Of a DNA stretch of 64,000 nt, positions 52,167 through 61,194 are shown in pieces. This DNA comes from Piscinibacter sp047600445 (GTDB lineage: Bacteria; Pseudomonadota; Gammaproteobacteria; Burkholderiales; Burkholderiaceae_C): contig NZ_JASGKT010000002.1 in the NCBI RefSeq assembly GCF_047600445.1, positions 558,001 through 622,000 of the forward strand. Direction: 5' to 3'. A program made the position numbers and the translations under genes. Each line of letters begins with the position of its first letter. Positions within the stretch are counted from its first letter, which is position 1. The notes beneath the pieces are model-generated. The model did not search any database, was not told where the DNA came from, and was given only the letters and a program-made list of their open reading frames with translations.

Positions 52167-53735
52167 ATGGCGTGGATGACGGGCACGATACGCTTCATCG
52201 TCCTGGCCGGCCTGGGCCTGGTCGCGGCCTCGATGCTGGCGACCTGGCTTTACGGTGCTTTCGCCGACCGCGTGCAGGGTGAAGCCTCCTACGCGCTGCC
52301 GGTCGAGGGCGGGCGGACGCCGCTCGACCAGCGCATAGGCGCCGTGGCGGACGCGCACCCCGGCGAAACCGGGCTGCATCTGCTGGCCGAGAACCTGGAT
52401 GCCTTCGCCGCGCGCGGCCTGCTGGCGCGCCGGGCCGAGCGTTCGCTCGACCTGATGTACTACATCTGGCAGGACGACCTGACGGGCCGCCTGCTGCTGG
52501 CCGAGGTGCTGGCCGCGGCCGAGCGCGGCGTGCGCGTGCGCCTGCTGGTCGACGACATCGGCACCAGCCACGGCTGGGACGCGATGATCGCGATGGCGCA
52601 CCACCCGCGCGTCGAGATCCGCATCTTCAACCCGACCCGCTCGCGCGCGGGCAGCCTGCGCCGCGGCGTCGAGATGGCGCTGCGCGCCTTCAGCGTGACG
52701 CGGCGCATGCACAACAAGGCCTGGATCGCCGACGGGCGCGTCGCGATCCTGGGCGGGCGCAACATCGGCGACCGGTATTTCGACGCCGGCGAGCACACCA
52801 ACGTCCGCGACATGGACGTGCTGCTGATGGGCCCCGCCGTCGCGCAGACGGAGAAGGTCTTCGACGCCTACTGGAACGGCGGCGCGGCGCTGCCGCTGGA
52901 CCGGCTCTCGCCGCTGAAAGACCCCCAGGGCGCGCTGGCGGAGATCGCTCCCGGCTTGCGCGCCAGCGCCGGCGAGGCCGCCGCCGGGCCGTACCTGGAG
53001 CGCCTGGCCAGGCGGGTCTCGCTTCTCGACCCGGCGCAGGAGCGGCCGGACTGGACGGCAAGCGCCCGCGTGCTCGCCGATCCGCCGGAGAAGGTGCTGG
53101 GCCGCAACGGCGAGAACTGGCTGATGCGCGAACTGCGGCCGGTCTTCGAGGCGGCGCAACGGCGGCTGGAGATCACCTCGCCTTATTTCGTCCCGGGAAA
53201 GGACGGCACGGAACGACTCGCGGCGATCGCCGCCAAGGGCGTGTCCGTGGCCATCCTGACCAACTCGCTGGCCGCGACCAACGTGGCGGCGGTGCATGGC
53301 GGCTATGCGCGCTACCGCGTGCCGCTGCTCGAAGCCGGCGTCGGGCTGTGGGAACTGCGCCCCGAGGACCACGAGAGCAATTTCTCGCTGCGCGGATCGA
53401 GCGGCGCCAGCCTGCACACCAAGGCCGTCACCGCCGACGGGCACGTGGGGTTCATCGGCTCGATGAACTTCGATCCGCGCTCGACCTCGCTGAACACCGA
53501 GATGGGCGTGCTCTTCGATTCCGAGGCGCTGGTGGCGAAGATGGAGGCGGTCTGGCAGCGCGAAACCTCGCCATCGCACAGCTACGAAGTCCGCCTGACG
53601 CCCGAGCGGCGGCTGGAATGGCGCGCGAGCCAGGGCGGGAAAGCCGTCGTCTACGACCGGGAGCCCGAAACCTCGCTGCTGCGCCGGCTGACCGCGCGGC
53701 TCATCGGGATGCTGCCGTTGGAGTCGCAGCTTTAG
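52167..53735 (+). CDS. Phospholipase D family protein, cardiolipin synthase-like
   Basis: 522 residues. One N-terminal membrane helix (about 9-29) precedes two PLD domains. The HKD motifs are MHNKAWIADGRVAILGGRN and LHTKAVTADGHVGFIGSMN, both with complete H-x-K-x4-D. LMYYIWQDDLTGRLLLAEVL and LLVDDIGTSHGWD are blocks shared with ClsC-type enzymes. It probably exchanges phosphatidyl groups to make cardiolipin. ATG at 52167; another at 52176 is possible. The 99-base gap to phaC contains a 7-bp inverted repeat ATGACAG/CTGTCAT (52109-52115, 52142-52148). Confidence 0.9.
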   Translation: MAWMTGTIRFIVLAGLGLVAASMLATWLYGAFADRVQGEASYALPVEGGRTPLDQRIGAVADAHPGETGLHLLAENLDAFAARGLLARRAERSLDLMYYIWQDDLTGRLLLAEVLAAAERGVRVRLLVDDIGTSHGWDAMIAMAHHPRVEIRIFNPTRSRAGSLRRGVEMALRAFSVTRRMHNKAWIADGRVAILGGRNIGDRYFDAGEHTNVRDMDVLLMGPAVAQTEKVFDAYWNGGAALPLDRLSPLKDPQGALAEIAPGLRASAGEAAAGPYLERLARRVSLLDPAQERPDWTASARVLADPPEKVLGRNGENWLMRELRPVFEAAQRRLEITSPYFVPGKDGTERLAAIAAKGVSVAILTNSLAATNVAAVHGGYARYRVPLLEAGVGLWELRPEDHESNFSLRGSSGASLHTKAVTADGHVGFIGSMNFDPRSTSLNTEMGVLFDSEALVAKMEAVWQRETSPSHSYEVRLTPERRLEWRASQGGKAVVYDREPETSLLRRLTARLIGMLPLESQL

Positions 53736-53772
53736 AAGTCATCTCTTCCCGGAAGGACAGTCCAGCGCGCGT

Positions 53773-54159
53773 TCAGTTCGAGGTCGATGAGCTTCTTCTC
53801 TGCAACGGCCCGAAGAAGCCGAGAACGTGCTGAATGCGTTTCCCGTCGGGCGAGAGTTCAACGACATCGAGCCCTTCGGGAAGTGTCGTGCCGTCTGGAA
53901 GAACCACATGCCAGTGGAAGCGCGCAAAACCGTGGTGAACGTCGACGGCGCTGGTGCGCACGACCTTGGCCCCGGGGCGCTTCGCCTGGACTCCCGAGAT
54001 GTGCGCGAGCAGGTCTGGAACGGGAAGGTCGTCGGCTCTCGGGTCGCAGTAAGTCGCGTCATCCGCCAGCGTTGCACGGATCAGCCGCTCCCGCTCCTCG
54101 GGCGTCGGGGCAGACCATCCATCACAGTACGTGTCGATGAGGTGTTCAAGGGCATTCAT
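53773..54159 (-). CDS. NTF2/SnoaL-like small protein
   Basis: 128 residues with the fold pattern of the nuclear-transport-factor-2 superfamily: an N-terminal helix LEHLIDTYCDGWSAPTPEER, then YCDPRADDLPVPDLLAHI and FARFHWHVVLPDGTTLPEGL, ending in a strand KRIQHVLGFFG. Such proteins often hold small hydrophobic ligands or act as isomerases; no specific function is indicated. I used the ATG at 54159; an upstream extension adds 15 residues without conservation. The gene and its neighbour show less GC-rich codon choice than the rest of the window. Confidence 0.72.
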   Translation of the reverse strand: MNALEHLIDTYCDGWSAPTPEERERLIRATLADDATYCDPRADDLPVPDLLAHISGVQAKRPGAKVVRTSAVDVHHGFARFHWHVVLPDGTTLPEGLDVVELSPDGKRIQHVLGFFGPLQRRSSSTSN

Positions 54160-54228
54160 GGGCCACAGCTTAGGGCAACGGACCGGCAAGACGGTGGCCT
54201 GCACGGCCTGACGTAGAGTGGTCTTCTC

Positions 54229-54753
54229 ATGCTGTCATTCCGCCATGCGGCCCCCGACGACGCCGGCGCGCTCGCGTCGTTCGCGTCCCAGGCCTTTTCC
54301 GACGCCTACCGGGACCTCGACGACGCCCGCGAGATCGCCGAGTACGTCGCCGGACACTTCAACGTCCCGGCGGTTCTCGCCCTCATCGGCGACCCGCTCG
54401 CCACGACCGTGCTCGCCGAGCGTGGCGCCGAGTTGGCCGGCTATGCCGTCATCGCTCGAACGGAACCCCCGACGTGCGTGCCGGGCCCGCAGCCCATCGA
54501 GCTGGCGCGCTTCTATCTCGCCGACCGCTTCATCGGCCAGGGCCATGGCGCGCAATTGATGCGGGCCGTTCATCGCGAGGCGTCGCGCCTGGGTGCCGGA
54601 ACGCTCTGGCTCGGCGTGTACGACCGCAACGTCCGCGCCATCGGCTTCTATGAACGGTCGGGCTTCACCCGGTGCGGCGGCAAGGACTTCCTCTTCGCGG
54701 GCCGTGTGTACGTCGATCCGATCTACGCTGCGCCGGTGCGCCACGGCGCCTGA
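54229..54753 (+). CDS. GNAT-family N-acetyltransferase
   Basis: 174 residues. FRHAAPDDAGALASFASQAF is the typical GNAT start. Acetyl-CoA binding is shown by ELARFYLADRFIGQGHGAQL (motif A with QGHGAQL), followed by TLWLGVYDRNVRAIGFYERS and GFTRCG (motif B). Substrate unknown; antibiotic, amino-acid or protein N-terminal acetylation are all possible. Divergent from the NTF2-like gene with 69 bases between and convergent with ychF. It shares the slightly different base composition of this short segment. Confidence 0.88.
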   Translation: MLSFRHAAPDDAGALASFASQAFSDAYRDLDDAREIAEYVAGHFNVPAVLALIGDPLATTVLAERGAELAGYAVIARTEPPTCVPGPQPIELARFYLADRFIGQGHGAQLMRAVHREASRLGAGTLWLGVYDRNVRAIGFYERSGFTRCGGKDFLFAGRVYVDPIYAAPVRHGA

Positions 54754-54774
54754 CGCTTTCGCCCGCGCTTGGCC

Positions 54775-55869
<1,095 letters not shown>

Positions 55870-55949
55870 GGGGGGCTTTCCGGGGAATGGCGCGGGAAAG
55901 CGCGAATTCTAGGGCGCGCGCCCCGCGCCGCCGCGGCTCGCCGGGCCGG

Positions 55950-56813
55950 TCAGTCGAAGCGGTAGCTCGCCGTGCCGGCCTGGCCGATGCGCAGCACGGC
56001 CTCCACGCCTTCGACGATCACCGCGTTCATGCCGAAGGTGATCGCGCCGTCCAGGCGCGCGTCGGCGCGGTAGGCGGCCAGCGTGTCGCCGACCGCGTGG
56101 CCGGTCTGCGCCGTGGCCGGGTCGACGTCGGGGATGCTGCAGCGCGCGCAGGGCTTGACCAGCTTGAGGCGCACCGCGCCGTCGGGCGTGTCGAAGACGA
56201 TCTCGTCGAGGTGGTCCTCGCCGTTGGCCTCCAGCCCGTCGAGCACGAGGTTGGGGCGAAAACGCTGCATCGTCACCGCGTCGTGGCCGGCCTGGCCGAG
56301 GCGCGTGTTCAGTTCGTCCAGCCCGGCGCTGGAGGCCACCAGCAGCGGAAAGCCGTCGGCGAAGGCGGTCTCGGCCTCGATCGGCCCGGTCCAGCGCCGG
56401 TCGGCGAGGCGGCGCTGTTCGGGGTCGAAGCGCACCAGGCGCAGCGGGCGGCCGAGGAAGTCGCTGAACCACTGCGCGGCGAGGTCGCCCATGTCGTAGG
56501 CCTTCACGGTGTCGTTCCACACCGTGGCCTGCGCCGGCGCCTCCACCGCGTCGAGCGCCAGGTGCAGCGCCAGCATGCCGGGCGCGCGCAGCAGCATGTC
56601 GGCGTGGCGCAGCGTAGGCCGCACCAGTGCCATGCGCGGCAGCTCGCGCTGCGTGACGAAGCGGCCCTGCGGGTCGACCACCATCCAGGCGCGGTCGAAC
56701 TCGAAGCCGGTTTCGATGACCAGCGCCTCGTCGACGGCGATGCCGCCGCAGGACTTGACCGGATGCAGGTTCAGCCCGGCGATGCGCACCGCCACGTCGG
56801 CGTCGCCGCTCAC
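55950..56813 (-). CDS. MOSC-domain protein (YcbX-like)
   Basis: 287 residues with an N-terminal MOSC beta-barrel (IAGLNLHPVKSCGGIAVDEA, GFEFDRAWMVVDPQGRFVTQ) and a C-terminal MOSC domain. MQRFRPNLVLDG and LKLVKPCARCSIPDVDPAT are family signatures; the Cys in KPCARC is the expected molybdenum-cofactor ligand. YcbX-type proteins detoxify N-hydroxylated bases with a flavin/ferredoxin partner; this one lacks a fused ferredoxin domain. The GTG start overlaps the asmA stop by 4 bases (GTGA), so it is coupled to asmA. Confidence 0.88.
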   Translation of the reverse strand: MSGDADVAVRIAGLNLHPVKSCGGIAVDEALVIETGFEFDRAWMVVDPQGRFVTQRELPRMALVRPTLRHADMLLRAPGMLALHLALDAVEAPAQATVWNDTVKAYDMGDLAAQWFSDFLGRPLRLVRFDPEQRRLADRRWTGPIEAETAFADGFPLLVASSAGLDELNTRLGQAGHDAVTMQRFRPNLVLDGLEANGEDHLDEIVFDTPDGAVRLKLVKPCARCSIPDVDPATAQTGHAVGDTLAAYRADARLDGAITFGMNAVIVEGVEAVLRIGQAGTASYRFD

Positions 56814-59224
56814 TTGAACAGCCCCTTCAACAGCTTCTCCTTCAGCACGTCTTTCGGCTTGGGCGCGGAGGCGCCGGGCTCGGCCGGCTTGATGCCGAGC
56901 TTTTCCTTCAGCTTGTCTTCCACCTTGTTCTGCAAGGCGCCGGCCGCCACCGCCGACCATTGCACCTTCCAGTCGATGGCGTCGAAGGGCCCGGTCAGCC
57001 GCACCGGCACCGTCAGGCCCCTGAGCGCCGCCAGTTCGGCGCCGCCCTGGCCGGCGCTGGTGTCGGTGACGGTGGCGCGCGCGGTGTAGTCGATGCGGCC
57101 GCGGCCGATGTCGATGAGGCCGTCGCCGCCCAGGCGCAGGAACGGGCTCTTGACGTCGAGGTCGTGGCTGCGCGCCACGCCGTCGGCGATCTGGAAGGTG
57201 GCGCTCAGCTCGGAGAAGTCGGTCTTTTCGGTCTGGCGCGCCTGCTCCACCGCGTCCTGCTTGAGCGACAGCGCGGCCCGCGCCTGGCGCAGCGTCTTGG
57301 CCAGGTTGATGCCCTTGATGGCGCCGTCGCGCAGGTGCAGCGCCGCGTTGCCGCGCAACTGCGAGCGCAGCTCGCCGACGCTGCGGCCGCTGGTGTCCAC
57401 GTCGAGCTGCACGCGGCCGGTGCCTTCGAGCAGGTCTTTCGATGCCACGTCCTTCAGCATCGCGTTGACGTTCACGCCGGTGGCCACCGCCTTGACCGCG
57501 ATGCGGCTGGCGCGCGCGTCGGCCAGCGCGTTGGCGTCGAGCGCGCCGCCCCAGGCCTTGGCCTGCAGCACCGGCACGCGCAGCATGCCGCCGGCCAGCT
57601 TGGCCTCGACGCGCGCGTCGGCGATGCGGTACTGGCGCAGCGCCAGGCTGCCGGCGCGCAGCGTGATGTCGGCGTCCAGCGCGCGCAGGCCCGACAGGTC
57701 GACCGGCGCGTCCGCCGGCGCCGGCTTGCCCGAGCCCGGCGCGGTGCCGGCCGAGGCACCCTCGGGCAGCAGGGTATTGAGGTCGAGCGAATCGAAGCGG
57801 CCGTTGGCCTTGACGAACACCGGGTGCGCGGCCAGGTTGGCGTTGCCGTCGACGGCGAAGTTGTTGGCGTTCAGCGTGCCGGCCAGCGACCACTTCGCGA
57901 GCTGCGGCGAGGCCTGCGCGTTGCCGCGCAGGTTCAGCGCCAGCGGCTTGAGCTGCTTGTCCTGCAGGTCGGCCTTCAGCTCCAGTCCGTCGAGCGCCAG
58001 CGCCGACTTGGCCGGCTGCAGGCCGAGGTGGGCGCGCAGCGTGCCGGCGATGCGGCGGCCCGAGCCGTCGCTGTGGATGTCGGCCTCGAAGCCGGGCAGC
58101 GCGATGGCGTCGAAGTTGCCGGTCGGCGCGCCGCTCTTGAAGGCGGCGGCGATCGGCAGCTCGCCGCCGAGCGAGAACCTGCCCTGCAGCGCGCTGCCGG
58201 AGAGCTTCTCGCCGGCCACGTCCAGCCGCGGCCAGTCGAGGTCGAGCGCGAGCGGATCCTTGCCGCGCTGGCCTTTCAGGCGCAGCTTCAGCGCCTCGAC
58301 GCGCAAGGCCTGCCGCGCCGGGTCGAAGGCGAAGGCGTCCAGCGCCAGCGTGCTGTCGGCGAGCTGGATCGCGCCGGCGCGCGCGGCCAGCGTCAGCTCG
58401 AGCTTGCGCGCCTCGGCCGCGCCCTTGGCGCCGTCCCAGGCGAGCGCGCCGCGCAGTTGCGCGTCGACGCCGGCCGCGCCGGGCAGGTCGCCCTTCCAGG
58501 CCAGGTTCATGTCGGCCAGCCTCGCCGAGCCGCTGGCCAGTTCGGGCGTCAGCGTGGTCTTGCCGCTGAGCGTGCCCTTGAGCGCCGGCTGCCTGAAGTC
58601 GGCGTTGGCCGACAGCTCCACCGGCGCGGCCACGCCGTCGGCGATGCGGCCGGTGGCCAGCGTGGCCAGCGCCAGCTCGCCGTCGAGCTTGGCCACCTCG
58701 TCCTTGATGCGGGCGCGCACGTCGCCGAGCACGATGCGGTCGATGTCGAAGCTCAGCGGGCGGGACGACGCCTCGGCCGGCGTGCCGGCCTTCTTGTCGT
58801 CCTTCGTGTCGGTCTTCGCGTCGGCGGGGCCGGTCAGGTCGTCGGTGTTGCGGCGGCCCCGCGCGTCGCGCAGCAGTTGCACGCGCACGCCGCTGGCCTC
58901 GACGCGGCCGACCACCACGCGGCCCGACAGCAGCGGCAGCAGCTCGACCGCCAGCGCGGCCTTGTCGACCGCCGCGAACTGCTCGGCGCGGCCATGTTCG
59001 CTCAGGCTCACCTGGGCGAGCTTGACCGCCACGCGCGGGAACACCGACAGCTCGATCGGCCCGGCGATCGCCAGCGTGCGGTCGTGGCGGGTTTTCATCC
59101 AGTCGATCGCCGCGCCCTTGTAGCGGTTCGGGTCGAAGCTGGCGACCAGCCAGGCGGCGGCCGCGACGGCCACCAGAAGCAGCGCTGCGAGCGCGATGAG
59201 GATGCGCTTGATCCAGAAGCTCAT
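56810..59224 (-). CDS. AsmA-family inner-membrane protein
   Basis: 804 residues. The ATG at 59224 gives MSFWIKRILIALAALLLVAV, a single N-terminal membrane anchor; upstream codons lack such a signal. FDPNRYKGAAIDWMKTRHDR and LAIAGPIELSVFPRVAVKLA are the AsmA signature. A long periplasmic beta-rich region follows, with GRNAALHL-like repeats and IKGINLAKTLRQAR near the end, and a Lys/Pro-rich tail. AsmA-like proteins are linked to phospholipid transport or outer-membrane assembly. Divergent from the UbiH-type gene. Confidence 0.92.
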   Translation of the reverse strand: MSFWIKRILIALAALLLVAVAAAAWLVASFDPNRYKGAAIDWMKTRHDRTLAIAGPIELSVFPRVAVKLAQVSLSEHGRAEQFAAVDKAALAVELLPLLSGRVVVGRVEASGVRVQLLRDARGRRNTDDLTGPADAKTDTKDDKKAGTPAEASSRPLSFDIDRIVLGDVRARIKDEVAKLDGELALATLATGRIADGVAAPVELSANADFRQPALKGTLSGKTTLTPELASGSARLADMNLAWKGDLPGAAGVDAQLRGALAWDGAKGAAEARKLELTLAARAGAIQLADSTLALDAFAFDPARQALRVEALKLRLKGQRGKDPLALDLDWPRLDVAGEKLSGSALQGRFSLGGELPIAAAFKSGAPTGNFDAIALPGFEADIHSDGSGRRIAGTLRAHLGLQPAKSALALDGLELKADLQDKQLKPLALNLRGNAQASPQLAKWSLAGTLNANNFAVDGNANLAAHPVFVKANGRFDSLDLNTLLPEGASAGTAPGSGKPAPADAPVDLSGLRALDADITLRAGSLALRQYRIADARVEAKLAGGMLRVPVLQAKAWGGALDANALADARASRIAVKAVATGVNVNAMLKDVASKDLLEGTGRVQLDVDTSGRSVGELRSQLRGNAALHLRDGAIKGINLAKTLRQARAALSLKQDAVEQARQTEKTDFSELSATFQIADGVARSHDLDVKSPFLRLGGDGLIDIGRGRIDYTARATVTDTSAGQGGAELAALRGLTVPVRLTGPFDAIDWKVQWSAVAAGALQNKVEDKLKEKLGIKPAEPGASAPKPKDVLKEKLLKGLFK

Positions 59225-59298
59225 GGACGGCACGGTAGCCGAAAAACGGAGCGCGGATTTTGCACCCCGTTGCAAGCGGGGCGTTGTGACCCGCTGCC

Positions 59299-59304
59299 TA
59301 CAAT
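59299..59304 (+). promoter_or_regulatory. Candidate -10 element of the UbiH-type gene (leaderless type)
   Basis: TACAAT ends 8 bases before the ATG at 59313. Upstream CCCCG-TTGCAAG-CGGGG (59265-59281) is a 5-bp hairpin. No -35 with normal spacing; TTGCAA at 59270 leaves 23 bases. No Shine-Dalgarno fits before the ATG. Confidence 0.45.
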
Positions 59305-59312
59305 GCAAGGCG

Positions 59313-60446
59313 ATGAAACACGTGGACGTGCTGGTGCGGGGCGCGGGCATCGTCGGGCAGAGCCTGGCGCTGTCGCTGGCCCGGCTCGGGCTGCAGGTCG
59401 GGCTGTGCCGCGATGCGCCGAACGAGACGCCGCGCCCCGGCGCCGCGCCCGACGTGCGCGCCTATGCGCTCAATGCCGCGTCCGTCGCGCTGCTGAAGTC
59501 GCTCAAGGTCTGGGATTCGCTGCCGGCGCACGCCGCGACGCCGGTGTACGACATGCACGTGCAGGGCGACGCCGAGGGCGCGGCGATCGACTTCTCCGCC
59601 TGGGAGCAGCGCGCCGGCGAGCTGGCCTGGATCGTCGATGCGCCGGTGCTCGAACGCGAACTGGCCGCGGCGGTGCGTTTCGCGCCGCACGTGCAGGTGC
59701 TGACGGCCGCGCAGGCCGATCACGCCAGGGCCGGCCTGGTCGCGCTGTGCGAGGGCAAGGCCTCGGCCGCGCGCGAGGCGCTGGGCGTGCGCTTCGAGCG
59801 CCACGACTACGGCCACAGCGCGATCGCCGCGCGGCTGGTCGCGTCGCGCCCGCACCAGGGCGCCGCGCGGCAGTGGTTCCGCTCGCCCGACGTGCTGGCG
59901 CTGCTGCCCTTCGATTCGCCCGAACCCCAGCGCAGCTACGCGCTGGTGTGGTCGCTGCCGCGCGAGCGCTGCGCCGAGCTGATGGCGCTGGACGAGGCGG
60001 CCTTCGCCGCCGCGCTGATGGAGGCCACGCGCGGCGAGGCCGGCGAGCCGGCGCTGGCCTCGGCGCGCGCCGAATGGCCGCTCGGCATCGCCAGCGCGAG
60101 CGCCTGGAGCGGCCCGGGCTGGGTGCTGCTGGGCGACGCCGCGCACCTCGTGCACCCGCTGGCCGGCCAGGGCCTGAACCTCGGCCTGGCCGACGTGGCG
60201 GCGCTCGCGCGCGTGCTCGCCGCGCGCGAGCCGTGGCGGCCGCTGTCCGACCCCCGGCTGCTGCGCCGCTACGCGCGCGAACGCGCGCTGCCCACCTGGG
60301 CGATGAGCCGCCTGACCGACGGATTGCTGCATTTGTTCGCGCAACCCGCACCCGCCGCGCGGGAACTCCGCAACCGCGGGCTGGGTCTGGTCAATCGCCT
60401 CACCCCGCTCAAGCGCTGGCTCACCGAGCGCGCCCTCGACAGCTGA
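59313..60446 (+). CDS. FAD-dependent ubiquinone biosynthesis hydroxylase (UbiH/UbiF/Coq6 family)
   Basis: 377 residues. VDVLVRGAGIVGQSLALSLA is the FAD-binding GxGxxG start. VRAYALNAASVALLKSL matches the Coq6 family. GWVLLGDAAHLVHPLAGQGL followed by NLGLADVAALARVL is the C-terminal FAD/ring-binding block. It likely hydroxylates a ring carbon of the ubiquinone precursor; which position cannot be told. The protein is slightly short because the middle domain is reduced, and the usual DG motif (ADGxxS) is not evident near residue 150-160. dsbC follows after 10 bases. Confidence 0.88.
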   Translation: MKHVDVLVRGAGIVGQSLALSLARLGLQVGLCRDAPNETPRPGAAPDVRAYALNAASVALLKSLKVWDSLPAHAATPVYDMHVQGDAEGAAIDFSAWEQRAGELAWIVDAPVLERELAAAVRFAPHVQVLTAAQADHARAGLVALCEGKASAAREALGVRFERHDYGHSAIAARLVASRPHQGAARQWFRSPDVLALLPFDSPEPQRSYALVWSLPRERCAELMALDEAAFAAALMEATRGEAGEPALASARAEWPLGIASASAWSGPGWVLLGDAAHLVHPLAGQGLNLGLADVAALARVLAAREPWRPLSDPRLLRRYARERALPTWAMSRLTDGLLHLFAQPAPAARELRNRGLGLVNRLTPLKRWLTERALDS

Positions 60447-60456
60447 AAGACCCCCC

Positions 60457-61194
60457 ATGCACCGCATCGCCGCCCTCTCGCTCGCGTTCGTTTTCACCAC
60501 GGCGCTGGCCGCCCCGGCCCAGGCCCAGGAGGCGGCGATCCGCAAGAACCTCGCCGAACGCCTGCCCAACTTCCCGAAGATCGACGAGGTGGTCAAGAGC
60601 CCGGTCGCCGGGCTGTACGAAGTGCGCTCGGGCACCGAGATCTTCTACACCGACGAGCAGGCCAACTTCATCGTCGACGGCCACCTGATCGACACGCGCA
60701 CGCGCGCCAACCTGACGCAGGAGCGCATCGACAAGCTCACCGCGATCGACTTCGCCAAGCTGCCGTTCAAGGACGCGATCGTCTGGAAGCAGGGCAGCGG
60801 CGAGCGCAAGATGGCGGTGTTCGCCGACCCGAACTGCGGCTACTGCAAACGCTTCGAGCGCGATTTGAACGAGGTGAAGAACATCACCGTCTACACCTTC
60901 CTCTACCCCATCCTGGGCGCGGATTCGCTGGAGAAGTCGAAGAACATCTGGTGCGCGAAAGACCGCACCGCCGCCTGGCGCGACTGGATGCTCGAGGGCG
61001 CCGCGCCCGCCAAGGCGATGGGCCAGTGCGACACCGCGGCGCTGCAGCGCAACGCCGACTTCGGCCGCAAGTACCGCATCAACGGCACGCCCGGCGTGAT
61101 CTTCGAGGACGGCAAGCGCTCGCCCGGCGCGATGAGCGCCGAGCAGATCGAGAAGCAGCTCCTGGCCAGCCGCGCCGCCGCCCCCAAGCCGTGA
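60457..61194 (+). CDS. dsbC: Periplasmic thiol:disulfide isomerase DsbC
   Basis: 245 residues. A cleavable signal ends near APAQA (about residue 23). An N-terminal dimerisation domain (LPNFPKIDEVVKSPVAGLYE) and linker precede the thioredoxin domain. FADPNCGYCKRFERDL has the active site C127-G-Y-C130. A second Cys pair (IWCAKD, GQCDTAA) corresponds to the structural disulfide. INGTPGVIFEDG is the cis-Pro loop. It corrects wrong disulfides, for example in exported oxidase or pilus proteins. The stop overlaps the M61 peptidase start (GTGA). Confidence 0.95.
   Translation: MHRIAALSLAFVFTTALAAPAQAQEAAIRKNLAERLPNFPKIDEVVKSPVAGLYEVRSGTEIFYTDEQANFIVDGHLIDTRTRANLTQERIDKLTAIDFAKLPFKDAIVWKQGSGERKMAVFADPNCGYCKRFERDLNEVKNITVYTFLYPILGADSLEKSKNIWCAKDRTAAWRDWMLEGAAPAKAMGQCDTAALQRNADFGRKYRINGTPGVIFEDGKRSPGAMSAEQIEKQLLASRAAAPKP

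Noticed and set aside
52068..53579. Upstream extension of the phaC frame through the cardiolipin synthase gene
   Set aside because: The extension lies antisense to a gene with two intact HKD motifs; PhaC homology starts at the ATG at 52067.
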